Shown: piece by piece, positions 17,193 to 25,036 of the stretch
Layout of the letters: each line of letters begins with the position of its first letter
Numbering within the stretch: the stretch's first letter is position 1
Notes under the pieces: generated by a model
Seen by the model: only the letters and a program-made list of their open reading frames with translations
Told to the model about the DNA's origin: nothing
Databases searched by the model: none
Assembly: GCA_017305665.1 (NCBI GenBank)
Contig: JAFKKH010000017.1
Location: forward strand, 62,001 to 126,000
Length of the DNA: 64,000 nt
Direction of reading: 5' to 3'
Source of the DNA: Hyphomicrobiales bacterium
Lineage (GTDB): Bacteria > Pseudomonadota > Alphaproteobacteria > Rhizobiales > Xanthobacteraceae
Position numbers and translations under genes: made by a program

Positions 17193-17222
17193 TATCTATA
17201 TTTTTTATTTGGGAAACGCAAT
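17193..17222 (-). promoter_or_regulatory. Shared operator-like element, copy 5, with promoter of LLM operon
   Basis: The core at 17208-17222 reads ATTGCGTTTCCCAAA toward the gene, followed by TAAAAAATA. On the minus strand TTGCGT (17221-17216) and TAGATA (17198-17193) are 17 bases apart. The geometry repeats copies 3a and 4. The -10 match is modest. Confidence 0.55.
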
Positions 17223-17431
17223 CACATATTTGTATATCCCAATAATCTATCAATCAACCCACCTGCCCCGCCAAGCGCTGAGGCCAAGAGAAGCAATTAC
17301 CTTGAGCGTCCTCCTTGAGCGCGGCTGTTCGGCTTTGAGGACAGTGGCAAGCAACGACGCGAGACCGGCCGGTCGACGAGCTTCATAAGAAAGACAGCGA
17401 TCTTCCTGAGAGGTGCCAGGCCTTGGACGTC

Positions 17432-17465
17432 AAAAAAATGGCCACCAGGTGTGTTCCCAGTGGCC
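17432..17465 (-). terminator. Rho-independent terminator, minus strand, without an obvious gene
   Basis: Read on the minus strand, TGGCCAC and GTGGCCA pair around a 14-base segment whose outer part also pairs through G-U and G-C, followed directly by seven Ts. On the plus strand the run is A and precedes the hairpin, so it works only leftward. The only leftward transcript it could end must begin between 17466 and 17862. Confidence 0.65.
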
Positions 17466-17517
17466 AAGTCTCGGGAGAAAGTATGAGCTTTCCAGATTTT
17501 AACCTGTACTCATAGTA

Positions 17518-17532
17518 TTTGTTTTTTACAAC
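17518..17532 (-). promoter_or_regulatory. Possible sixth shared operator-like element
   Basis: Read leftward it is GTTGTAAAAAACAAA followed by TA, matching NTTG-N7-CAAN but less well in the spacer. It would face the terminator at 17432-17465, leaving room for a transcript of roughly 60-90 bases. AT-rich context makes a chance match possible. Confidence 0.3.
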
Positions 17533-17862
17533 TATTATTCTGATGATCATTTTAGCCCGCCGTACAACCACCACTGAGATTCAGTGAGGTCACCAGCTTC
17601 TAACGACCGCCCTTGCAAAGACGCCATTACAAAGAGATGAGAGCAACGGCGTCTCTGCGGATTCCGCGGACAACACCGAAGGCGCTTTCTGCCGCTCCGC
17701 CAAGCGCTACTGGCGGGTGACTGACCCTTTCCCGAAATCGAGCGGCGGCCGCATCAATGCTCCGGGGCCGAAGCCAAACAACTAGACTCCGGCATTGATG
17801 ATCAATATGACGACAGGGCGATTAATTTCACCGAAATTTGCCAATCTATAGAAGGTTTTCGC

Positions 17863-18861
17863 ATGAATGATCGTCCGACCGTTTTGATCACGGGCGGCGC
17901 CGGCTATATCGGGGCGCATTGCTGTAGGGCCTTGGCTTCAGCCGGTTATAAGACTGTCGTCTACGACAATTTTTCGACGGGGCATCGCAGTTTTGTCACT
18001 GGCCCGTTCGTGGAAGGCGATCTCCGCGACAGATCAACCCTGGCAAGCGCCTTCGCGCAACACCGTATTGCGGCGGTTTTGCATTTCGCGGCGTTCAGCC
18101 TGGTTGGTGAATCCGTCGTTAATCCGCAGAAATACTACAACAACAACGTCGCGGGCACGCTGTCTCTATTGGACGTGATGCGCGAGGCCGGATGTAACAG
18201 GCTGGTGTTTTCATCAACCGGAGCGGTCTATGGCAACGCTGATAGTAAAGCGCTGCCGGAAAATTTCCCGTGCGAACCAATCAATCCTTACGGTACGTCG
18301 AAATGGATGATCGAGCGGATTTTATCTGACTACCGTCAGGCCTACGGGCTTGGTGCCTTTTGCCTGCGTTATTTCAACGCCAGCGGCGCCGATGCATCCG
18401 CAGAAATAGGTGAATTCCGGGAGAACGAAACACATCTCATCCCACGCGCGATGATGGCGCTGCAGGGACATGTAGGTGACTTCGCGATCTTCGGTGACGA
18501 CTACGATACGCCCGACGGCACTGCCATCCGCGACTATATTCACGTCACGGACCTTGCAGCTGCTCATGTCGCAGCGTTGAAGCTTCTGATGGAAGGTCAT
18601 GTCGGCGGCACTTGCAATCTCGGCACCGGGTCGGGCTTTTCGGTGCGGGAGATCCTTGCCGCGATCGCTGCGGAGACCGGACGCGAGGTGCCTTCCACTG
18701 TCAAACCGCGCCGCGCCGGCGATCCGACCTACCTCATCGCCGACCCCAGCTCAGCCCGTCATGTGCTGAAATTCAAGCCAACACATTCGGACCTCGTGAC
18801 CATCATCCGGACGGCATGGGCCTGGCACAAGAAAGCCCATCCCTTGAAGGTTTCTGTCTGA
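17863..18861 (+). CDS. galE: UDP-glucose 4-epimerase
   Basis: This 332-residue short-chain dehydrogenase-type epimerase interconverts UDP-glucose and UDP-galactose (or the N-acetyl forms) and supplies precursors for surface polysaccharide. It has the NAD-binding TGGAGYIGAHC at the N-terminus, YDNFSTGH, the catalytic Ser in FSSTGAVYG and the Tyr-Lys pair in NPYGTSKWMIE, then FNASGADASAEIGE typical of GalE. Length is normal. AAGG lies before the ATG. It opens the polysaccharide locus on the plus strand, 256 bases ahead of the Wzz-like gene. Confidence 0.93.
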   Translation: MNDRPTVLITGGAGYIGAHCCRALASAGYKTVVYDNFSTGHRSFVTGPFVEGDLRDRSTLASAFAQHRIAAVLHFAAFSLVGESVVNPQKYYNNNVAGTLSLLDVMREAGCNRLVFSSTGAVYGNADSKALPENFPCEPINPYGTSKWMIERILSDYRQAYGLGAFCLRYFNASGADASAEIGEFRENETHLIPRAMMALQGHVGDFAIFGDDYDTPDGTAIRDYIHVTDLAAAHVAALKLLMEGHVGGTCNLGTGSGFSVREILAAIAAETGREVPSTVKPRRAGDPTYLIADPSSARHVLKFKPTHSDLVTIIRTAWAWHKKAHPLKVSV

Positions 18862-19117
18862 TCCCTATGCCGCTGCGCGGCAGCGACGGAATTCACGCAA
18901 CATCGCGTGCGTCGGTCACTATCGGTCCCGGATTTCGCTGACATCGACCGACGTCCACCTCCGATCGACTGAATTGTCGCAGTCGATTTGGCATTCAAAC
19001 CATACCCTTCGACCCCACCCGAATACCGTGCCATCAATCCAAAATTAACCGTAGATCTTTACTTTGCGGGAGGTCGCAGTTTGGGCCTCGTTGTGTCGCG
19101 CGAGTTGGATTTTCGGT

Positions 19118-21184
19118 ATGTCGCTTGAACAAGAGGGGAGCGTCAGGAAGGTTAATGACGGCGCGACAGCCGCGGCCCGAGCTTTGGAGGGCATCAGTCT
19201 CGGCGATTTGGCCGGCATTCTCGTTCGACGCAAGGCATGGATTTTCGGAACGGCCGTCGCTTGTGTTGTGCTGGCAGCCGGATATCTGGCCGTCGCAAAG
19301 CCGACCTACACATCCACTGCCGAGGTCTATGTTGATCCGCGCGATCGCCCTATTCCCAAAGAAGACCCGAGCGAGCGAAGCAATGTGCCGGGAGACGGTA
19401 TTCTCCTTGTCGAAAGCCAGTTGAAAATAATCACGTCCGGCGAAGTGCTTTCGCGGGTCGTCGATCGGATGAACCTGCTCCAGGATCCGGAATTCAACGG
19501 ACGGAGCGGCTTCATCGCGAACATCAAGGCGATGTTTGGCTTCGGAGGATCCGATAACCCGCGTCTGGCCGCTTTGCGCCGCTTGCGCCAGGCGACATCG
19601 GTCAGACGAAATGAGCGATCCTACGTGATCGATATTTCTGTCTCAGCCCATGCACCACAACGGGCGGCAGACCTCGCGAATGCGGTTGCTAACGCGTATC
19701 TCGAGGAACAAGCCGACGCCAATGCCGGCTTCAACCGGCGGATTTCCAGTGCGATCACGTCGCAGCTGGAAAGAATGCGCGATGCCGTGAGCCATTCGGA
19801 GCAAGCTGTTGCAGCTTACAAGGTGGCCAATAATCTGGTGGGCTCGCGCGACAAGCTGGTCACCGATCAAGAGCTTACCGAAGCCAACACCCAGCTTACC
19901 AATGCCAAAGCAAGGCTGAACGAGGCGCAGGCGCGCGTCAAACTCATTGATTCGATCGAATCAGGCGGCGCGCCACTCGAATCTCTGCCCGAGGCCATAC
20001 AATCAAATACCATAGTACAGTTGCGGGCACGCGCCGTCGACGCTTCGCGTACTGAAGTTCAACTCGCGCGGGTCCTTGGCTCCAATCATCCCGCCCTGCA
20101 GCAGGCTCGGGCTGAGGTGCAAGATGTCCAATCCGCCATCAAGAGCGAGGTCAAGCGGATTGCTCAGTCCGTGCGAAACGTCGCCGCGAGCGAGCGCATC
20201 AACGTCCAGAACCTTCAGACTCGTTTCAATTCATTGAAGGCGCTCACACAGACCAACGAAAAGGCTATGGTGCAACTGCGCGAACTCGAACTCAAGGCGA
20301 ACTCCGACCGCGCGGTGTATGAAACCTACCTTGCAAAAGCTAAAGCCGCAACTGAAGAGCAAAGCATCAACAGCACGAACATTCGGCTGATCTCCCGAGC
20401 GATTCTTCCGGAACAACGGAGTTGGCCACGGACGATCCCTTTAATCGGTGGAGCGCTGTTCGGGGGAATATTCTTCGGTGTCATGCTGGCGTTACTGCGC
20501 AGCGCCTTGGACCAGTTTGTGAGGACGCCGCCAAAGCCGAGCGCGGAAAGGACAGAACAATCGCTATCACACGCCGTGGAAATTCCTGCCGTCGGACGGC
20601 GAGACGAGTTATCCCGTCTGAAGGCGGAGTTCATGGCAGCGTCGGCAGATCATTCCATTCTGCTGGTACGCACTTCAAATGAAGAAGCGTTGCGTCTGGT
20701 CGCATTGGAGCTCGCACGTGCTGTCGACGAGTGTGGACAGAAAGCCGTCGTGATCGATGCCGATTTGAAGAACAGTACTGTATCGTCACGATTGCGGTTC
20801 GATCGGCGTCTCGGTGTTCGCGACATTCTGGCGGGCCGGGCTTCCTTCCGCGAGGCCGCACATGCGCTGGGACAGACGGCAATAAAGGTCATCCCCGTCG
20901 GCGTAGCCACCTTGGCGCCGCTCAACCAGCAAATGCGAAACGCCTTCCTGGCGGCTTTGCGTCAGGCGCGAGAATTCGGTCGCGTTATTATCGATGGCGG
21001 TGAATTGAGTATGACGCGATCGGAACTTGGCCTCTATGCTTTAGCCGATGAAGTTATCTTTCTCGAGCCGCTGCACGACGACCGACTATCTGACGTATCC
21101 ATGTTCGTGGAGCTGTTGCGTCACAATGCGATCAAAGCCAAGGTGGTATCCATCGATACAACGTCGCAAGCGATGGCCGCTTGA
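19118..21184 (+). CDS. Wzz/ExoP-like chain-length protein with degenerate tyrosine-kinase domain
   Basis: This 688-residue inner-membrane protein has a Wzz domain: first transmembrane helix in AWIFGTAVACVVLAAGYLAV, then YTSTAEVYVDPRD, a long coiled-coil periplasmic region, and a second helix in IPLIGGALFGGIFFGVMLALL. Such proteins set chain length and couple Wzy polymerisation to export. The cytoplasmic C-terminus (from about residue 495) has the BY-kinase fold order, but the Walker A lysine loop is missing (ILLVRTSNEEALR), the Walker A' is VVIDADLKNS, the Walker B is VIIDGGELS and no C-terminal tyrosine cluster is seen. It is therefore probably catalytically dead. The ATG at 19118 is preferred over 19064. 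It converges on the FAD gene at 21268-22482. Confidence 0.88.
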   Translation: MSLEQEGSVRKVNDGATAAARALEGISLGDLAGILVRRKAWIFGTAVACVVLAAGYLAVAKPTYTSTAEVYVDPRDRPIPKEDPSERSNVPGDGILLVESQLKIITSGEVLSRVVDRMNLLQDPEFNGRSGFIANIKAMFGFGGSDNPRLAALRRLRQATSVRRNERSYVIDISVSAHAPQRAADLANAVANAYLEEQADANAGFNRRISSAITSQLERMRDAVSHSEQAVAAYKVANNLVGSRDKLVTDQELTEANTQLTNAKARLNEAQARVKLIDSIESGGAPLESLPEAIQSNTIVQLRARAVDASRTEVQLARVLGSNHPALQQARAEVQDVQSAIKSEVKRIAQSVRNVAASERINVQNLQTRFNSLKALTQTNEKAMVQLRELELKANSDRAVYETYLAKAKAATEEQSINSTNIRLISRAILPEQRSWPRTIPLIGGALFGGIFFGVMLALLRSALDQFVRTPPKPSAERTEQSLSHAVEIPAVGRRDELSRLKAEFMAASADHSILLVRTSNEEALRLVALELARAVDECGQKAVVIDADLKNSTVSSRLRFDRRLGVRDILAGRASFREAAHALGQTAIKVIPVGVATLAPLNQQMRNAFLAALRQAREFGRVIIDGGELSMTRSELGLYALADEVIFLEPLHDDRLSDVSMFVELLRHNAIKAKVVSIDTTSQAMAA

Positions 21185-21267
21185 TTTGCACGACATCTCA
21201 CCTACCCAGATCGTCAGACGAACCTGCGATTCAGGCGATGGCCGCTACGGCTGAACGGTAGACCCGA

Positions 21268-22482
21268 TCAGCCCGCACTCGCATGATTTGGCACGGCGGA
21301 CGGATGTGCACCGGCCTGATTGAACCAGCCGAAAACTTGCCGGCGCATAAAGTGTCGCTGACGATGAAATCGCCATAGCAGACTGCGATCAACCGTGAGT
21401 GAGCGTCTATACCCCGCCGCACGCAGGGCCTCGATATCAGTCGCTCGCTTGACCGGATCGGAATAGAATTCCTTTATCTTTTCCTTGCCCATCCCCGGTG
21501 TCTCGACCCATTGCGGGATAAGAACATTGCAAAGCCTGTCAACATCCGTCAGCAGCCGGGTGACCCCCGTTCCGGCAGCGGGACATGACGTCTGGAACGC
21601 ATCTCCAACGAGAACGATGCCGTCTTGATCGACGTTTTCAGCAACGGAAAGATTCATGACCCAGCTTTGGACCGGATCAATCGGTTCCATGTCGCCAATG
21701 AAATTGGCAACACCCGGCAAAGCTTTTGACAATTCTGCAATCGGAGTTCGCCGGAATTCGCGAATCCAGGGATCCTCTTGATCGAGGAAAGTGAAGAGGT
21801 TTGCGCGAAGGAGTTTGCCGATCGGAAAGATATTGAGATAGTCGATCCGGTTTGAGGCGCCTGCACCGTAATAGGTGAACACCGGGCATGCTGATGCACG
21901 CTCTGTCCTCGGTGCGAGTGTAAAGCCAAACGATATCGATTGCTTTTCCGCTATGATCCGGCGGCCGATACCGACCTTGTGCCGAAGCGCGTCTGCCATG
22001 CCCGTCGCCAGAACGATGAGATCGGGCGTGATCGAGCCGTGCTTCGCCAGAGATACGCGTTGCGCCTGCGGGCTTGTCTGAATATCCCGAACGTCGTCGA
22101 TGACCAGATCGACGGATGCGGGAAGCTGTGCGCGGACGATGCGCACGATGTCTTCGTAAAGAATGCCAAAATGTGGGGCTTGGGTGCGATCGACGATGCG
22201 GCCCGCGCGAACGTTGAGAATGTCGTGAAATAGTGTCGCTTCGTCGGCGATGGGACCGAAAACCCCAAGCTTCCGCATCAGGTCAATCTGGCTGCCCGCA
22301 ATCTTTTCGACACGAAACTGCTTTGGATAGACCGCATGCTTGTCGATAAGCGTGACTCGGTAACCCGCCTGCGCCAGAACGACAGCAGCGAGAGAGCCGC
22401 TCAGGCCGGCGCCAATGATCGCGATGTGCGCGTTCTTGGACGGGCCGAATGTCGATACCGTTTCACGGTTAATATATGTCAT
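21268..22482 (-). CDS. FAD-dependent monooxygenase-like protein in polysaccharide locus
   Basis: This 404-residue protein has the group A flavoprotein monooxygenase fold: IAIIGAGLSGSLAAVVLAQAGYRVTLID at residues 20-47, a middle DLIVLATGMAD strand, and the second FAD motif VLVGDAFQTSCPAAGTG. The architecture resembles halogenase/hydroxylase or geranylgeranyl-reductase-like enzymes; which one cannot be decided. It is the last gene of the minus-strand operon, 14 bases after the GT4 gene. Oxidative modification of a glycan or of a lipid-linked intermediate is possible but inferred from location alone. Confidence 0.78.
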   Translation of the reverse strand: MTYINRETVSTFGPSKNAHIAIIGAGLSGSLAAVVLAQAGYRVTLIDKHAVYPKQFRVEKIAGSQIDLMRKLGVFGPIADEATLFHDILNVRAGRIVDRTQAPHFGILYEDIVRIVRAQLPASVDLVIDDVRDIQTSPQAQRVSLAKHGSITPDLIVLATGMADALRHKVGIGRRIIAEKQSISFGFTLAPRTERASACPVFTYYGAGASNRIDYLNIFPIGKLLRANLFTFLDQEDPWIREFRRTPIAELSKALPGVANFIGDMEPIDPVQSWVMNLSVAENVDQDGIVLVGDAFQTSCPAAGTGVTRLLTDVDRLCNVLIPQWVETPGMGKEKIKEFYSDPVKRATDIEALRAAGYRRSLTVDRSLLWRFHRQRHFMRRQVFGWFNQAGAHPSAVPNHASAG

Positions 22483-22496
22483 GTGAGCAACCAGGA

Positions 22497-23696
22497 TTAG
22501 GCAGCGCTAGCTTTTGCCAGTTCACTTTGTGATATCGTGTTGGGGAAGAGATCGAGCTCGACGAGATATTGCCTGCCGATAGCTTCGATCGAGAAAAGCC
22601 GGAGGTATTCCTTCAACTCGTTCGACATGGCCGGCTTGGGATTGTCCAGATTTGCAGCTATTGCACGTGCAAGCCCATCGACGTCGCCAATCGGGACGAG
22701 CGTGCCGTAGCGTCCGCCGGCCAGGATTTCCCGGGGACCATGAGGACAATCCGTACTGATCACGGGCGTCCCGCATGCGAGAGCCTCCACGAGGACGTTG
22801 CCGAAGCCCTCAGCCACCGACGACAGCACAAAGACAGCCGCTTGTCGCATGTAGGCGAGCACGTTCGGCGTATATCCGAGAAAATGAACACGCGAGGCGA
22901 TGCCGAGTGAGTTGGCCAGCCTTTGCAATTCTTCGCGCTCGTCGCCTTCACCCAGGATGACGAGATGCGAAGGCCGTTGCTTGACGACGCGGGCAAAGGC
23001 CATGAGCAGATGTCTATAACCCTTCTGCTTGTGCAAGCGGCCTACCGCGAGCACAAATGGCTCTTCTGGTCCGACCGAGGACGGCAGTGCTGGAGTCAGG
23101 CTAGCCTGCGCATCAAACTCCTTGTGAATGATCGGATTGTAGATTTGGTGGATCGGCTTCTTGCCAAGGCCGGGGACGCGGCGGAGCTGCTTCTTCAACC
23201 CCTTGGATACCGCGACGAACCCATCAGCAGCGTGAAACGTGGATGCAATGGCCATCATCACGGGCCAACGGTGTGCCTGCAGCGGCAGTATTCCTGGCTC
23301 GGACAGCGAGTTGTCGAGGCGAACGAGAAGCCGATGGCGATGAGAACTAAGCATCTTCCCGATGCACGAGATGATGTTGGCGTTTTCGACCGAGCTCAGA
23401 ACAACCGATGGTCGTGCGATCCGCAGATAGCGCAGGTAAGCAGGCAGGCTGAGCATCACTTTGGAGGCATCGAGACTGATCAGCCGAACGCCGCTCGGTA
23501 CCTTGTCCTTCAAGGAACCGACGTATTTGCATACGACCAGGTCGACCCGAAGTCCTTGATCAAGAAAATATCTCGCCAGGTTGATCTGCACGCGTTCCGC
23601 TCCCCCGCTATAAAGCGTTGGGAGAAAAAGCGTGATATCGGGCCGCGCTTCATCGACGGCCAACTGCGATACGGAGACACAGACCGGCGCGGTCAT
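22497..23696 (-). CDS. Glycosyltransferase family 4 protein
   Basis: This 399-residue GT-B fold enzyme has the family-4 layout: LFLPTLYSGGAERVQINLARYF near the N-terminus for acceptor binding, and in the C-terminal half FVLAVGRLHKQKGYRHLLMAFARV, GEGDEREELQRLANSLG, and the EGFGNVLVEALACGTPVISTDCPHGPREIL nucleotide-sugar motif with the E-x7-E pair. It adds one sugar to the lipid-linked repeat unit on the cytoplasmic face. Start overlaps the Wzx stop by four bases. The sugar donor cannot be read. Confidence 0.92.
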   Translation of the reverse strand: MTAPVCVSVSQLAVDEARPDITLFLPTLYSGGAERVQINLARYFLDQGLRVDLVVCKYVGSLKDKVPSGVRLISLDASKVMLSLPAYLRYLRIARPSVVLSSVENANIISCIGKMLSSHRHRLLVRLDNSLSEPGILPLQAHRWPVMMAIASTFHAADGFVAVSKGLKKQLRRVPGLGKKPIHQIYNPIIHKEFDAQASLTPALPSSVGPEEPFVLAVGRLHKQKGYRHLLMAFARVVKQRPSHLVILGEGDEREELQRLANSLGIASRVHFLGYTPNVLAYMRQAAVFVLSSVAEGFGNVLVEALACGTPVISTDCPHGPREILAGGRYGTLVPIGDVDGLARAIAANLDNPKPAMSNELKEYLRLFSIEAIGRQYLVELDLFPNTISQSELAKASAA

Positions 23697-25000
23697 CGCA
23701 TGTAACTCGTTATCATGATATGGCGGGCCACTATTCCAGCGACATAGGAGACAATGATCGCACAGGCCGCGCCTTCGAGCGCGAATGCAGGAATTAGAAT
23801 CACGTTGGCTAAAATTGATAGTGCAATGACGAATAATCCGCTGAACAGCGTGAATGAATCCTTGTAGCGACTGTAGAAAACAGTGCCCTGAACCTCATAG
23901 GCCATGCGGAGCACGAAGCCAAACAGCACCAGCCACAGCACCTGTATCCAGTCCGCTACGAGAGGGCGGTTCAGATATGGGATTGCGATTTTTACGAGTA
24001 TGGCGGCAACGATCGCCAGCACGATCGAAATCGTTATCGTCTCGACAAGCAGAAATCGAAAGACGGTCCAATAAGAGCGATCTTGACGCGTATGCGCGTC
24101 GATAAGCTTGGGTCCGGATATTTGAACAATGCCCGTATCAACAAGGTTGCTCAGAGCGTTCCCGATCGACCAGAACAGCACGTAGACGCCGGTAAACTCC
24201 AGCCCCATGAACAGGCTGACGAGATAGCGATCGGTGTACTGCGACACGGTATTGGCAATATCGTTCGCGTACAGGGTTCGAGAAATCTTGAAGTGATGCA
24301 AGAACCAATCCCGATGCCCCTCCCCTCGCGCGCGGTCCAACCATGGCCAACCGCGCGCAGCCAGGGCGAAGCCTGCAATCGCCAGCAGACCGCCGCCTAT
24401 CCAGAACAGCAGCAGGACGTGCAGATTGCGAAGAGAGGGAAACATGAATGCGAAAATCATATAGATGCAGATCCATGCGGCCGTGCGGAGGAACATCAGC
24501 ACATTCGCCAAGCATGGTCGCAAAAGATGATTGAGCAGGATGAACAGGTCGCCGTTCACGTGCTCGAGAAACACGATGGCGAGGATGATTGAAGCGAAAA
24601 CGACCTCATGGAGATAGATGCCGATCCCGAGGCCGATAACGCTGATAAGCCCATAGATGGCAGCCTGGACGCCCCAGTAGAGACGGAACGTTCGAGTGAC
24701 TTCATCGAGCTGTTGTGCCACCGCGTTACGGCTCAGGATGCGGATCAAGCCAAGACCAGCAACGGTTGGAAAAATCACCGCGGCGCCGGCGATGAGGCCG
24801 TAGATTCCCAAGGTATGAAGGTCGATAAACCTTGCGATAAAGAGAGTAAGCGCGAACTTTGCAACCAGCGCGAATCCGCGCAACCCCATGATCGTCAACG
24901 ACGTCAACGTGCGGTTGTTCAGCACCGTCTCTAATGCCGCATCGACGAGCAAAAAGTCACCCTTTGCGAAAAGCAGCACGGCGAGCACATTGTGTGGCAC
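23693..25000 (-). CDS. Wzx-type polysaccharide flippase
   Basis: This 435-residue protein is almost entirely hydrophobic, with about twelve membrane segments and a MOP/MATE-like (polysaccharide synthase) pattern: GLRGFALVAKFALTLFIARFIDLHTLGIYGLI near the start and repeated paired helices to the C-terminus. It would flip the undecaprenyl-linked repeat unit to the periplasm for Wzy. The annotated start is a GTG at 25000; a TTG at 24952 with AAGGG upstream is an equally good alternative. It sits between two GT4 genes in one minus-strand operon. Confidence 0.85.
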   Translation of the reverse strand: MPHNVLAVLLFAKGDFLLVDAALETVLNNRTLTSLTIMGLRGFALVAKFALTLFIARFIDLHTLGIYGLIAGAAVIFPTVAGLGLIRILSRNAVAQQLDEVTRTFRLYWGVQAAIYGLISVIGLGIGIYLHEVVFASIILAIVFLEHVNGDLFILLNHLLRPCLANVLMFLRTAAWICIYMIFAFMFPSLRNLHVLLLFWIGGGLLAIAGFALAARGWPWLDRARGEGHRDWFLHHFKISRTLYANDIANTVSQYTDRYLVSLFMGLEFTGVYVLFWSIGNALSNLVDTGIVQISGPKLIDAHTRQDRSYWTVFRFLLVETITISIVLAIVAAILVKIAIPYLNRPLVADWIQVLWLVLFGFVLRMAYEVQGTVFYSRYKDSFTLFSGLFVIALSILANVILIPAFALEGAACAIIVSYVAGIVARHIMITSYMR

Positions 25001-25036
25001 CGGAGCGCTGGCAGTGAAGGTAATTGACCGTGACGA

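Larger units (their letters stand above)
17223..17862. other. Gap between catabolic island and polysaccharide locus
   Basis: These 640 bases hold no convincing protein gene. A 63-residue minus-strand frame at 17383-17574 has no family features and spans a terminator. The notable content is a minus-strand terminator (17432-17465) and a possible sixth shared element (17518-17532). The last 60 bases before galE are AT-rich and probably hold its promoter. Confidence 0.6.

Noticed and set aside
17383-17574. 63-residue minus-strand frame
   Set aside because: Crosses the minus-strand terminator and has no family features.
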